Source: Alistipes sp. CAG:514
GTDB lineage: Bacteria; Bacteroidota; Bacteroidia; Bacteroidales; UBA932
Assembly (NCBI GenBank): GCA_000431015.1
Contig: HF986020.1
Span: 1-28,141 of the forward strand
Length of the DNA stretch: 28,141 nucleotides
Direction: 5' to 3'
A model generated the notes under the pieces. The model had not been told where the DNA came from. It made no database searches and saw only the letters and a list, made by a program, of their open reading frames with translations. Positions 1 through 7,064 of the stretch are shown one piece after another; position 1 is the stretch's first letter, and each line of letters opens with the position of its first letter. The translations under genes were made by a program, and so were the position numbers.

Positions 1-2
1 AA

Positions 3-116
3 ATCGATGACGCCGAATACGTGGAGACCCCATCAGGAGACTGGTTCAAGATAGAACTTGAAAAAGGGGACTCGGAAGTCAAAATCAAAATTACAGCTGC
101 CGGAGTTATTTTATAA
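3..116 (+). CDS. 3' end of a PepSY-like protein (partial)
   Basis: An open frame enters from the left edge and ends at TAA 114-116, giving 37 residues that finish in KITAAGVIL. The pattern, an aromatic residue followed by alternating charged and hydrophobic residues (WFKIELEKGDSEVKIKI) and a short terminal strand, resembles the last repeat of Bacteroidota PepSY-like periplasmic proteins (the putative beta-lactamase-inhibitor-like family). The match is by pattern only. It lies 7 bp from the opposing purD remnant, so it could be the end of an intact gene or one more splinter of the debris zone. Confidence 0.4.
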   Translation: MDDAEYVETPSGDWFKIELEKGDSEVKIKITAAGVIL

Positions 117-123
117 GCGAAGG

Positions 124-393
124 CTATTCAAATGCCCAATGCCCGATGTCAGTGCGGTGGAAGAGGTTATCGCAATCCACCTTGGACACAGCCTCAAGAG
201 CCTTGTCATGAGCTGACTTGAGATCAGGGGCAGAAGCAAGAACCATCAGTACACGGCCGCCATTTGTCACCAACGAATGGCCGGCCTTGTCGTATGACTC
301 GTGGCCTTCTCCCAGTTTCTTGAGCGTGGTACCCATATGATAAACCTTGACGGAAGTGTCACTCAGTACCGCATCCAGTCCCTTGATTTCCAC
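124..393 (-). pseudogene. purD: purD 3' remnant (phosphoribosylamine-glycine ligase C-terminus)
   Basis: About 89 codons match the C-terminal end of GARS/PurD, the ATP-grasp enzyme joining glycine to phosphoribosylamine in purine synthesis. Recognisable signatures are VKVYHMGTT, the very typical VTNGGRVLMV, a DKALEAV helix and the closing LFHRTDIG. Full PurD is about 420-430 residues, so the ATP-grasp core is absent. An in-frame TAA lies seven codons upstream of the GTG at 393, so the upstream sequence does not continue the gene. This is a stranded 3' fragment with no catalytic capacity. A functional purD must be elsewhere if the organism makes purines. Confidence 0.8.
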
Positions 394-410
394 GCCTTTC
401 TTACATGAGC

Positions 411-668
411 CTAATTAACACCAACTTTATGGAGCCAAAGAAGCAACGCGCCTTCCGTTGGATTTCCGATTGCCTTAATCTTTGAAGGATCTGCAAAATC
501 AAGGTTTGCAGTTGTATTGACAGCAATGCATTCTTTGATAAGACTTGACGTATTCTCTTCCAAGAGAGCTTGATCCGAAAGACCAGCAAAAGCAGTTTCA
601 TAAACCGGCATCTGATTCTTGGTAAGAGTTCCTGTCTTATCCGTGCAGATAACAGACGTTGCACCTCC
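411..668 (-). pseudogene. P-type cation ATPase internal fragment
   Basis: The frame carries ICTDKTGTLTKNQM, the invariant phosphorylation motif of P-type ATPases (DKTGT, with the aspartate that is phosphorylated). It then runs through a nucleotide-domain stretch to GNPTEGALLLW, as in calcium-type (PMCA/SERCA-like) bacterial ATPases, and stops at a TAG about 85 codons later. The real protein is roughly 850-900 residues, so both membrane halves are missing. Homology appears to begin abruptly at GGATSV near 668. The adjoining sequence on each side belongs to unrelated genes, so this is an internal splinter and not a truncated gene with its own start. Confidence 0.8.
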
Positions 669-746
669 CGTATCCGTCCCTGCCGACAAGAGGCTTGACG
701 GAATGCTCGATGCATGCGATCTCGTACTTGCATTTACCAAGACCTC

Positions 747-1155
747 TTCCCATCAGGAAGCAGTCCACATCCTCGCGGGGAAAATCCTCGTCGTTGAAAT
801 TAATGTACATATACGACCCGTTGCCGAGGAATCCGTATTCACCGGAAGCCGTCACCAGAACAGGACTCCCGGAAAGCTCCAATCTCATATCCTTGAAAGG
901 AGAGTTTGCGTCCGAGACCGCATTCGAGAAGTTCATCCGTGGGCGAACCTTGTAGAGTTCCTTGTTCACGTTGGAAAGCTCGCCGCAAATCGTGGAAACC
1001 GCCATTGACTCGCCCGTGAACCCTGTCTCCGTGTCCATCCACCAGAACGAGAGGAGATACTTCTGACCGGGGACCGGAGCAAAGCCGATCCTGTCAATGT
1101 AGGCCTCCGTGATGTCCGCATCTCCCCAGTCCGAGTAGAATGCAGGTAAAAGCAA
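747..1155 (-). pseudogene. Unrecognised protein fragment
   Basis: A minus-strand frame of about 137 codons has plausible protein character. It is rich in aromatics and glycine, with stretches such as PGQKYLLSFWWMDTETGFTG and GEYGFLGNGSYMYINF that read like beta-strands of a secreted or surface protein. It has no proper start: the only initiation candidate is a TTG at 1155, and the sequence beyond is the small plus-strand gene at 1140. Its downstream edge runs into the P-type ATPase splinter near 670-745. I do not recognise the family. It is most likely another internal fragment in the mosaic. Confidence 0.35.
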
Positions 1156-1295
1156 TCCCGACGTTAAGAGGTTCAGCAGCTGAACGCTTCGTCAAGATGT
1201 CCGAAGAAAACCTTCGCAGACGTGCCTCTGTTGATTTTTCTAAGGAGGCAGCCAATTCTTATGCAATTTTGAAAAAGAAAGAGGGGAATAAGTAA
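1140..1295 (+). CDS. Small antitoxin-like protein (51 aa), partner of a GNAT gene
   Basis: ATG 1140 to TAA 1293-1295 encodes 51 residues starting MQVKAIPTLRGSAAERFVKM and containing RRASVDFSKEAANSYAILKK. Small proteins with this layout (a short beta start, a G-x-x-AERF segment, and a VDFSKE-A-x-x-x-ILKK helix) are, from my knowledge of Bacteroidota genomes, commonly encoded directly before a GNAT acetyltransferase, an arrangement that looks like a toxin-antitoxin pair. A degenerate GNAT frame follows 3 bp later here, which supports the reading. The gene itself looks complete. Its function as an antitoxin is inferred and not shown by any motif. Confidence 0.55.
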   Translation: MQVKAIPTLRGSAAERFVKMSEENLRRRASVDFSKEAANSYAILKKKEGNK

Positions 1296-1298
1296 ATC

Positions 1299-1545
1299 GT
1301 GGGGTATCTATTGGACAACTGCCGTTTCGGCAGATTAACATCAGAAATCATTAATCAATGTCAGCCGTATACTTGCAGTAAAAACGCTGACATTGATTCG
1401 TTTTTTCACGACCATACATAGGACAATTATCGTGATTATAGGCTGGAGATGATGGGAACAACCCATTGCTTCTTTACAGACGAAAAAGATAATACGGCAC
1501 AACCGAAAATGGTTTGTGCTTTCTCATTGTCAAATTCATCGTTAA
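1299..1545 (+). pseudogene. Broken GNAT-family acetyltransferase
   Basis: The frame opens at GTG 1299, 3 bp after the small gene, and reads GYLLDNCRFGRLTSEIINQC, then TCSKNADIDSFFHDH. It meets an in-frame TAG just past position 1420 and resumes as DNYRDYRLEMMGTTHCFFTD and MVCAFSLSNSSL. This is the N-terminal half of the Bacteroidota GNAT acetyltransferases that pair with the small gene before it. Homology is lost after about 1545, before the acetyl-CoA-binding R/Q-x-x-G-x-G/A loop that should follow, so the enzyme lacks its active core. Nonsense mutation plus 3' loss makes it a clear pseudogene. Confidence 0.6.
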
Positions 1546-2300
1546 TTTTCGGACTTTCAGCACTTTTTTTGAGGATTGTTTCCGTGGGTTATGTTGTCTC
1601 GTCTGGCTTGCCGGAGTCTTGGGCGTTTATCCAACGGCTTTATATTCAGTTATATTCCTGATTTTTGGCGACCTGATCCCTGGCGTTGATATATTCATTA
1701 AGACCGGCCTCGGTTGTTGAGGTTGGCGTTCTTTCTCTTGTACTTCCTGCTCCGGGCGGGGAGGTGATTCGGCGGTGTTCCGCCTTGCAAGTTGTGCTCA
1801 TATTCATTCCCATTGTCTTGTACTTTTACCATTAATGCCGCGTTTCTGGGAAAGGTGAACCGGGAATTTTGAGAAAAGATGATTTTTTCCCGTTGCCTCC
1901 CACTGAGGTTGGGTGATGGTATGGCCATTCCGCCATATTCCAAATGATGGCTTGATCTTGTGAACCACTTATTGTTCAATGCTAAATAACACCTTGTTTT
2001 GTGGAAAACTATGATTTTATTTGCACTACGATGATGAGAAAAGCGAGGAACGAATCTTCTGTCTTTATGAGATGGAAAATTTGTTCCTTTGTTTATCTGA
2101 GAATCTAAAGTAGCCTTCTGGGGTTCGGATTGATGAAGGCTTGATGAAATAGAAAAACCCGGATTCATCACCAGCACTGACGTATGGGAGAGGAATGACC
2201 GGGACTGCATTACAAAACTATGAATAAGTTACGTTATAGCAAAACTTTTTTTGACTCTGCCCGTGTTGGAATTCTTGCGTTGGACTTGTAAAGTCTGAAA
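1546..2300. other. Gene-poor stretch with no supportable gene
   Basis: No convincing gene is visible in this roughly 750-bp stretch. Long frames exist on both strands, including a 170-codon minus frame at 1698-2210, but their composition is not protein-like except for short patches. One patch on the minus strand near 1640-1710 reads EAGLNEYINARDQVAKNQEYN and then stops, which could be the tail of a mobilisation-type protein. Another near 1715-1840 is proline- and glutamine-rich in one frame. I regard these as possible decayed mobile-element remnants and cannot name them. Confidence 0.3.
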
Positions 2301-2307
2301 AAAGGTA

Positions 2308-2315
2308 TATATTTG
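2308..2315 (+). promoter_or_regulatory. -7 promoter box TATATTTG of the toxin-antitoxin operon
   Basis: TATATTTG fits the Bacteroidota sigma-ABfr -7 consensus TAnnTTTG. It lies about 50 bp before the toxin start, and a perfect palindrome begins 6 bp downstream, where transcription should initiate. Confidence 0.65.
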
Positions 2316-2321
2316 CAAATA

Positions 2322-2337
2322 TTAACTTTAAAGTTAA
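2322..2337. promoter_or_regulatory. 16-bp perfect palindrome, candidate HigA-type operator
   Basis: TTAACTTTAAAGTTAA is an exact inverted repeat placed over the expected transcription start, between the -7 box and the toxin gene. HigA-type antitoxins with an XRE helix-turn-helix usually repress their own operon by binding such palindromes. The antitoxin encoded 475 bp downstream is the natural candidate ligand. The assignment is by position and symmetry. Confidence 0.6.
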
Positions 2338-2364
2338 CTAAGATGGGGGGAGTATGATATACGA

Positions 2365-2826
2365 TTGATAGAGGAGCACGAAGCTGTGAATTTTTACAGT
2401 ATTATGCTGGAGGGTGAGGAATTGACGGAACTTGAAAAATTTTTCGACAAATTTCCTGTTGGGTGTGAGTATGATGAGGAGATGGATGTGATTGTTGCCT
2501 GGCTTGATAGAATAGGGGAGACAGGTGCTCTTGAAAGATATTTTAGACCGGAAGGTAAATATGGGGATGGCGTGAGTGCTATACCTATAGAGTCGGGAAA
2601 GCTTAGATTATATTGTTTAAGGCTGTCAGACAAGATACTTATCTTTGGAAACGGTGATGCTAAGGACACAAAATCTTGGCAAGAGAGTGAGACTCTTTCT
2701 GCTTATGTTCAGTTGCTGATGGACACCAGTCGTTTCATCGCTTCCAGAGTGAGAGATGGTAAGTTATTACTTGTTGACAAGGAAATAGTAGCTGATTTAC
2801 AATTTGTTCGTGATGAAAAGGAATAG
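2365..2826 (+). CDS. HigB/RelE-like toxin of a toxin-antitoxin pair
   Basis: The 153-residue protein has a helical N-terminal region, then LERYFRPEGKYGDGVSAIPIESGKLRLYCLRLSDKILIFGNG. This is the pattern of the Bacteroidota toxins related to phage-derived Gp49/HigB: an R-F/Y-x-P-E-G loop, a short strand with a conserved R-L-Y/R, and an I-L/V-x-G-N-G strand. Such toxins are ribosome-dependent mRNA endonucleases. No ATG is in frame near the start. TTG 2365 keeps the conserved FYSIMLEGE segment, while ATG 2404 would remove it, so TTG is preferred. The XRE antitoxin gene overlaps the 3' end by 14 bp, which is typical of translational coupling in toxin-first HigBA modules. Confidence 0.7.
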   Translation: MIEEHEAVNFYSIMLEGEELTELEKFFDKFPVGCEYDEEMDVIVAWLDRIGETGALERYFRPEGKYGDGVSAIPIESGKLRLYCLRLSDKILIFGNGDAKDTKSWQESETLSAYVQLLMDTSRFIASRVRDGKLLLVDKEIVADLQFVRDEKE

Positions 2827-3187
2827 TGTGATAGACCGGCGTAGGACGCATGTCTCTGATGCTGTCAGGGAAAGAGTTGATTTGTCTTTCCGTATAGTTG
2901 ACAGGATTCACGTCATTCTTACGGATAAGGGACTCAAGCAGAAAGACCTTGCTGAGATGCTTGGAAAAAAAGAGCCTGAGATAAGCAAGTGGATGCGCGG
3001 GACGCATAATTTTACCATCGGGACCATTGCGGCTATCGAAGCGGTCTTGGGCGAGCCGATTTTGCGTGTTTGTGACGGAGATCATACGTCAGGAAATTGG
3101 CCGAATTGTTCGGTAGGTATGTCATTATCGCGTCTGCGTTCACCGTCCTCGTGGTATTCGATATATCTCCTGTTTATATTTTCGTGA
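2813..3187 (+). CDS. HigA-like XRE-family antitoxin
   Basis: ATG 2813 gives 124 residues. A classic XRE helix-turn-helix occupies roughly residues 28-84: LTDKGLKQKDLAEMLGKKEPEISKWMRG, with the recognition helix EISKWMRG, followed by NFTIGTIAAIEAVLGEPIL. It overlaps the toxin by 14 bp. In this family the protein binds the toxin and represses the operon, probably at the palindrome at 2322. The tail after about residue 87 (CDGDHTSGNWPNCSVGM and on) is unlike family members and may come from the junction with the debris downstream, so the native C-terminus may have been replaced. Confidence 0.7.
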   Translation: MKRNSVIDRRRTHVSDAVRERVDLSFRIVDRIHVILTDKGLKQKDLAEMLGKKEPEISKWMRGTHNFTIGTIAAIEAVLGEPILRVCDGDHTSGNWPNCSVGMSLSRLRSPSSWYSIYLLFIFS

Positions 3188-3360
3188 TCTATTCAAGAAC
3201 CTCCCATTGGCCTCCGTAGGTCGGTGGTCATATGTGGGCTCTTCCACGCCTGCCTCCCGGCAGCTGTATGCTATCTTGCGGATGCCTGAACCCCAATTCT
3301 CCAGATAGGTCATCTTGTATAGTGTTTGATCGATTATCGGATTGTACGGGAATGAAAACT
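3188..3360 (-). pseudogene. C-terminal fragment of an AlbA/ATPase-type (COG2865-like) regulator
   Basis: On the minus strand the reading YNPIIDQTLYKMTYLENWGSGIRKIAYSCREAGVEEPTYDHRP matches the C-terminal ATPase-like part of the AlbA_2/COG2865 DNA-binding proteins, whose hallmark is N-P-x-I-A...Y-x-E-x-W-G-S/T-G-I-x-R. These proteins are usually 380-500 residues and often sit near toxin-antitoxin or Fic genes. Only about 60 codons remain. The 5' side is cut by unrelated sequence and the MITE-like element at 3446-3593. The fragment cannot be functional. Confidence 0.6.
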
Positions 3361-3445
3361 GCTGCCGAACAATGGACGACATCCGCTCCTCCGAATGCTT
3401 GATCTCAGTATTGTCCCATAAAATCTTCTTACGCATAGTCAAGGT

Positions 3446-3593
3446 TTTACAAAATGCTTTCAGCCGCAGATTGTGTCTATTCCCACAGAGGCTGGATAGA
3501 GCTGAAAAACTCAAATCCCAAGGCGCAAGTTTTTCACGACAAGGTGTCATCCAGATGCTTCCAACAGGCTTTTGACTGAAAGCATTTTGTAAA
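3446..3593. mobile_element. 148-bp MITE-like element with 18-bp perfect terminal inverted repeats
   Basis: TTTACAAAATGCTTTCAG at 3446-3463 is the exact reverse complement of the 18 bases at 3576-3593. The 112 bp between encode nothing recognisable. The size, short perfect termini and lack of a transposase fit a miniature inverted-repeat element. I see no clear target-site duplication: the flanks are AAGGT on the left and TTCAC on the right. A large RNA hairpin or structured transcript is the alternative reading. Confidence 0.5.
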
Positions 3594-4130
3594 TTCACTT
3601 CGAAATCGGCAAGAGACAGCAATCTTGATTCACGTTCGCCGACCTTGGCTAGTGGCATAGTCGGTTCAGTTCCTAGAGGTTGTTATTTCGAGAGAAATGG
3701 AGGGTATCAAGGTAGGCATTCCTAACAAGTGTAAGACCACAATTATTTGAGCATAAGTGTTATAAGGCAAAAGTTATCCAACTCCTATATAGTTCCCTTT
3801 ACGTATTATGCTGCATACGGGATATGAAAAAGAATATATCCGTTGCCTGGGCATCCGATTACTGATGATGAACTCGCGGACCTGGAACCGCATCGGGGTG
3901 AAAATGAGGAGTATGCCACTCTAGGTGCGAATATATTCACACACCTGGGAGTTGGGACCATCGCTGTGTGGCGCTCTGTTGCCGCTCGGCTCTTCAGGGT
4001 ACGGGAAATGGAACACGCCTGGAACTGCGATCCGCTGACCAGCAGCAAGATGCGGTTCCAGGTGCGCAGAGGATAAGTATCGGTTATAGGGAAACCACCG
4101 TGATTCACATTCGAGTTGTGTGACCTCGTG
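3594..4130. other. Non-coding or unassigned stretch before the Fic gene
   Basis: No gene is supportable here. A 77-codon plus frame at 3843-4076 (starting MPGHPITDDELADLEP and ending RFQVRRG) has plausible amino-acid content and lies in a locally GC-richer patch, so it may be a splinter of an unknown protein. It has no good start context and no recognisable motif. The rest, 3660-3840, is AT-rich without an evident promoter or RNA gene. Confidence 0.3.
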
Positions 4131-4133
4131 AGA

Positions 4134-4200
4134 TTCGGCGAAAAAGGTGATTATTCGCCGAGAAAATATCGGTGAATATCTTGCTTATTTGCCGAATAAT
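4134..4200. promoter_or_regulatory. Cluster of TTCGCCGA-type repeats upstream of the Fic gene
   Basis: Three related words sit within 67 bp: TTCGGCGAAAAA near 4134 (inverted), TTCGCCGAGAAA near 4154 and TTGCCGAATAAT near 4189. The first two can pair as an imperfect hairpin. Their position 30-95 bp before ATG 4231 suggests operator half-sites or an AT-rich promoter region. No protein can be assigned to them. Confidence 0.4.
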
Positions 4201-4230
4201 CCATGGCTTTGCCGGAAAGAACACGCGGCT

Positions 4231-5319
4231 ATGTATATATATCAAAGAGATGATTGGTGGCAGTTTCAGTATGATAAAGATGCTGTAATGAACAAGTTGG
4301 GGGCTGTGAGAGCCAGACAAGGGATGATGCTTGGCAGGATGCAGTCTCTCGGATTTGACTTTCAGGAAGAGGCTATGCTTGCCACGATGTCTCTGGAATT
4401 GGTACGTTCGTGCGAGATTGAGGGGGAAGCCTTGAATCTTACGGAGGTCCGGTCTTCAATCGCAAGGCGGCTTGGTATCAACTCTGCTGGTATGGTTCCA
4501 GTGTCCAGATATGTGGATGGCGTTGTGGATATGCTGTTGGATGCCACCCAACATTACGATGCACCACTTTCGGATGAGCGTCTTTTCGGATGGCACAATG
4601 TTTTGTTTCCAACCGGACGCAGCGGATTGTTCTCAATAGAGGTCGGCAAGTACCGCGGCGGAGAGATGCAGGTGGTGTCAGGGCCGATGGGGCAGGAGAA
4701 GATTCATTATGAGGCTCCAAAACCGGAATTTGTGCCAGAAGAGATGCATCGCTTCATTGATTGGGTAAACGGGGACGACGGCACAGATGCTGTGGTCAAG
4801 GCTGGCGTCGCGCACTTGTGGTTCGTTTCCATCCATCCGTTTGATGACGGAAACGGGCGCATTACAAGGGCTATCACCGATATGCTCCTAGCTCGTAGCG
4901 AGCGTTCATCAAAGCGTTTCTACAGTATGTCCAATGAGATTAAAGTTCTGCAGAAGGAATATTATGAAGTGCTTGAGAAGACTCAAAAAGGTGATGGGGA
5001 CATAACCTATTGGCTGCTATGGTTTCTTGGGCGCTTTGACAAGGCTCTTTCTTCAACGGAAAACACATTGTCATCTGTCTTGTCAAAGGCTCGTTTTTGG
5101 GAAGTTCATAAGGATTTACGGGTAAATGAGCGCCAACGAAAGATCATTAATATGCAGTTTGACGGATTCTTTGGCAAACTGACTACCGGTAAGTGGGCGA
5201 AAATCGGTAAATGCTCCACGGACACAGCCCTTAATGACATCCGTGATCTAGTGAATAAGGGTGTCCTGAAAAAGAATGACGAAGGTGGCCGCAGCACGAA
5301 TTATTCGTTGCTTGATTGA
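4231..5319 (+). CDS. Fic-domain protein with N-terminal DUF4172 and C-terminal winged helix
   Basis: From ATG 4231 the protein has 362 residues and begins MYIYQRDDWWQFQYD, the usual start of the DUF4172-Fic family. A GTG at 4147 would add 28 unlikely residues and overlap the upstream repeats. Order: DUF4172 helices (about 1-85), Fic core with the catalytic HPFDDGNGR at 202-210, and a C-terminal region (about 290-362) that looks like a winged helix-turn-helix. Fic enzymes transfer AMP or another nucleotide-derived group to target proteins. The histidine of HPFxDGNGR is catalytic. SCEIEG at 60-65 fits the class II inhibitory motif (S/T-x-x-x-E-G/N) whose glutamate blocks productive ATP binding, so the enzyme is probably autoinhibited. 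It appears intact, unlike its neighbours. Confidence 0.9.
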   Translation: MYIYQRDDWWQFQYDKDAVMNKLGAVRARQGMMLGRMQSLGFDFQEEAMLATMSLELVRSCEIEGEALNLTEVRSSIARRLGINSAGMVPVSRYVDGVVDMLLDATQHYDAPLSDERLFGWHNVLFPTGRSGLFSIEVGKYRGGEMQVVSGPMGQEKIHYEAPKPEFVPEEMHRFIDWVNGDDGTDAVVKAGVAHLWFVSIHPFDDGNGRITRAITDMLLARSERSSKRFYSMSNEIKVLQKEYYEVLEKTQKGDGDITYWLLWFLGRFDKALSSTENTLSSVLSKARFWEVHKDLRVNERQRKIINMQFDGFFGKLTTGKWAKIGKCSTDTALNDIRDLVNKGVLKKNDEGGRSTNYSLLD

Positions 5320-5330
5320 ATGGGGTGTCC

Positions 5331-5381
5331 TGTATTTTGTGAAATACATTTCTGGACCGTTTGTGTATTTTACAAAATACA
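5331..5381. promoter_or_regulatory. Two 18-bp palindromes 33 bp apart, candidate operators
   Basis: TGTATTTTGTGAAATACA (5331-5348) and TGTATTTTACAAAATACA (5364-5381) are two near-identical palindromes with 7-8 bp arms, starting exactly 33 bp apart, about three helical turns. They lie 12 bp after the Fic stop codon and upstream of a -7-like box at 5452. They look like paired binding sites of a dimeric regulator. The winged-helix tail of the Fic protein is one possible binder, but this is speculation. Confidence 0.5.
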
Positions 5382-5451
5382 TGTGCAGTTGAACGTTTCC
5401 TAAACCATAGGAAAATAATTGCGGATTGCTTCCGAATATTTAGGAAATAAT

Positions 5452-5459
5452 TATTTTTG
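5452..5459 (+). promoter_or_regulatory. -7-like box TATTTTTG after the Fic gene
   Basis: TATTTTTG matches TAnnTTTG. It is preceded by two copies of TAGGAAA(A)TAATT at 5408 and 5442, 34 bp apart. Downstream there is only a possible 28-codon frame (GTG 5459 to TGA 5545, including GTYNYKGLDIKVERIWK), which may be the tail of a lost gene. The promoter may therefore be orphaned. Confidence 0.4.
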
Positions 5460-5553
5460 TGGAATGCCGCGTAGTGACATTCGATCAGGAAGGCACCTAC
5501 AATTACAAAGGGTTGGACATCAAAGTCGAACGGATATGGAAATGATGGCATAA

Positions 5554-5591
5554 CCCCGTCTTCCGACCCTTATTAGGTTCGGAAGGCGGGG
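5554..5591. terminator. Stem-loop between the Fic region and the salvage operon
   Basis: CCCCGTCTTCCGACC at 5554 pairs with GGTTCGGAAGGCGGGG around a seven-base loop, giving a long GC-rich stem with one bulge and a wobble pair. It lies about 70 bp past the stop of the minus-strand operon. No clear T-tract follows on either strand, so it may be a barrier or mRNA 3' stabiliser more than a classical intrinsic terminator. Confidence 0.55.
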
Positions 5592-5660
5592 ATTATCTGC
5601 TCTTGCCCGGAGTGGGGATGCCATGGGGGCTTGGCCGGGCCGTCAAGTCCAAGCAATTCC

Positions 5661-7061
5661 TTAGTCCAGGTACTCGATCTTGAAGTCGTAGTCCCACTGG
5701 GTGTAGTAGAGGTTGCCTTTGGACCACTCGACTTCGCCGCGCTGGAAGTCCACGGTGTCGCTGCGGGGATATTTCTTCGCGGGTGAGAGGTTGCCGCCGA
5801 AATCGGTGTTGACGATCATCCTGTACGGCTCGATGCCGCCGAGGAAGAAGTCGCCGCCGTAGGAGGTGATGCCGAAACTCTGGTCAACCGGAACCCAGCC
5901 GTAGCCTTCGAAGTAGACCTCGCCCCAGTCGTGGAGGTTGCCCGCTCCAGGATGCATCATCAGGCCGCTCTGCCATCTGGCCGGAATGCCTTTGTAGCGG
6001 CACATCGTGATGAAGAGCAGCGTCACCTGGCCGCAGTCGCCGTGACGGTTCGTCAGGACATATTCAGGAATATTCCCGATCGTGGAGTAGTCTCTGGCCG
6101 ACGCCCACGGGAACGTCCTGTCGATCCAGGTGTAGATCGCCTTCGCCTGAAGGTACGGGTTGTCGATGCCGGCGGTGACCGAGTCGGCGGCTGCCTTGAT
6201 CCTCTCGGTGAAGATCACATGCTGCTCCCGTTCGGCGGTATATTCCTTATACTCAGGATCCGAGACATTGTAGGCCAGCACTTTGGAGGAGTCGATCGGA
6301 TGCCATTCGCCGCAGGAGGTATATTCAAAGACCTCGTGGAAGACGGTGGCTTTGTCCCGGGCGGTCCTGGCCTCCATATAGACGCTGCTGTGGGGGTTGG
6401 AAGGGTCTGAGAATGTGAGCTTTTCGGCAGGGTAGGCGGTGCTGTTCACCCCTGCCTCGATGAACTTCACACCGGTCTGCCTCGCCACGTCCTGCCGAGG
6501 AAGCGGCAGCCAGCAGCGGATGGTCTGCCCCGGGCGCAGGGTGTTGGCGTGGACGCTCAGGGTGAAGGTCACCCTCATCCTCTTAGGCAACGCGAGGTAA
6601 GGGTTCTCCTTCCCGGCGGCGAGGTTCTCAAGAACCTGCCGCTTGATCGCCGGAATGGTCGCCGCGTCGATGGCGGCGTGTCCCGAAAGCGAGGTGCCGC
6701 TCTTCGACAGATCCTGCTCCCTGTCATCGGCGGCGGCCTTTATAGCTGCCAGCTCCGGATTGATCCTGAACAGGTTGCGGGCGGCGGCGCTGAAGTACAT
6801 CGTCTGCCTGCCGATCCGCGCCGACTCCAATTCCCCGCTGGCGGTCCACTTGTCGATCTGCCAGTCCGTCACGTCCGGAATGTATTTCTGAATATACTCC
6901 TTCACATCCTCCCTGGTGGCGCTGAACTCCGTCGCCATCCTCTGCGCCAGATCCTTGTCCCAGGAATATCTGTACCTCATCTGCCTCGGCAGCCAGAAGT
7001 TCGCCGCCAGCGCGAGCGCCACCAGCGCCCAAAGAACTATCTCTTTTCTTTTCATTGCCAT
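5661..7061 (-). CDS. Membrane-anchored transglutaminase-like protein
   Basis: The 466-residue protein has an N-terminal signal anchor (about residues 8-24) and then a long extracytoplasmic region. The C-terminal half carries a transglutaminase-like (papain-fold) domain with the catalytic triad visible: Cys343 in RHGDCGQVT, His377 in NLHDWGEVYF and Asp393 in WVPVDQS. Bacterial members are usually proteases or peptidases more than cross-linkers, and some act on cell-wall peptides. The gene is last in a three-gene operon, 3 bp after a dipeptide epimerase, so cleavage of muropeptide stems or similar peptides in the periplasm is a reasonable inference. The N-terminal 300 residues show no domain I recognise beyond beta-rich sequence near 160-250. 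Confidence 0.85.
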   Translation of the reverse strand: MAMKRKEIVLWALVALALAANFWLPRQMRYRYSWDKDLAQRMATEFSATREDVKEYIQKYIPDVTDWQIDKWTASGELESARIGRQTMYFSAAARNLFRINPELAAIKAAADDREQDLSKSGTSLSGHAAIDAATIPAIKRQVLENLAAGKENPYLALPKRMRVTFTLSVHANTLRPGQTIRCWLPLPRQDVARQTGVKFIEAGVNSTAYPAEKLTFSDPSNPHSSVYMEARTARDKATVFHEVFEYTSCGEWHPIDSSKVLAYNVSDPEYKEYTAEREQHVIFTERIKAAADSVTAGIDNPYLQAKAIYTWIDRTFPWASARDYSTIGNIPEYVLTNRHGDCGQVTLLFITMCRYKGIPARWQSGLMMHPGAGNLHDWGEVYFEGYGWVPVDQSFGITSYGGDFFLGGIEPYRMIVNTDFGGNLSPAKKYPRSDTVDFQRGEVEWSKGNLYYTQWDYDFKIEYLD

Positions 7062-7064
7062 AAC

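Noticed and set aside
1698..2210. A 170-codon open frame on the minus strand
   Set aside because: Its composition is low in typical protein patterns and rich in Ser, Asn, Arg and His, it has no family resemblance, and it lies in decayed sequence. Only short patches look protein-like, and they fall in different frames.
3843..4076. A 77-codon plus-strand frame that reads somewhat like a protein
   Set aside because: It has no recognisable motif, no ribosome binding site and no partner gene, and it overlaps an equally long minus frame. It is kept only as a comment in the intergenic entry.
4147..4230. Upstream GTG start for the Fic protein adding 28 residues
   Set aside because: The family normally begins at the MYIYQ-type segment, and the extra region overlaps the TTCGCCGA repeat cluster.
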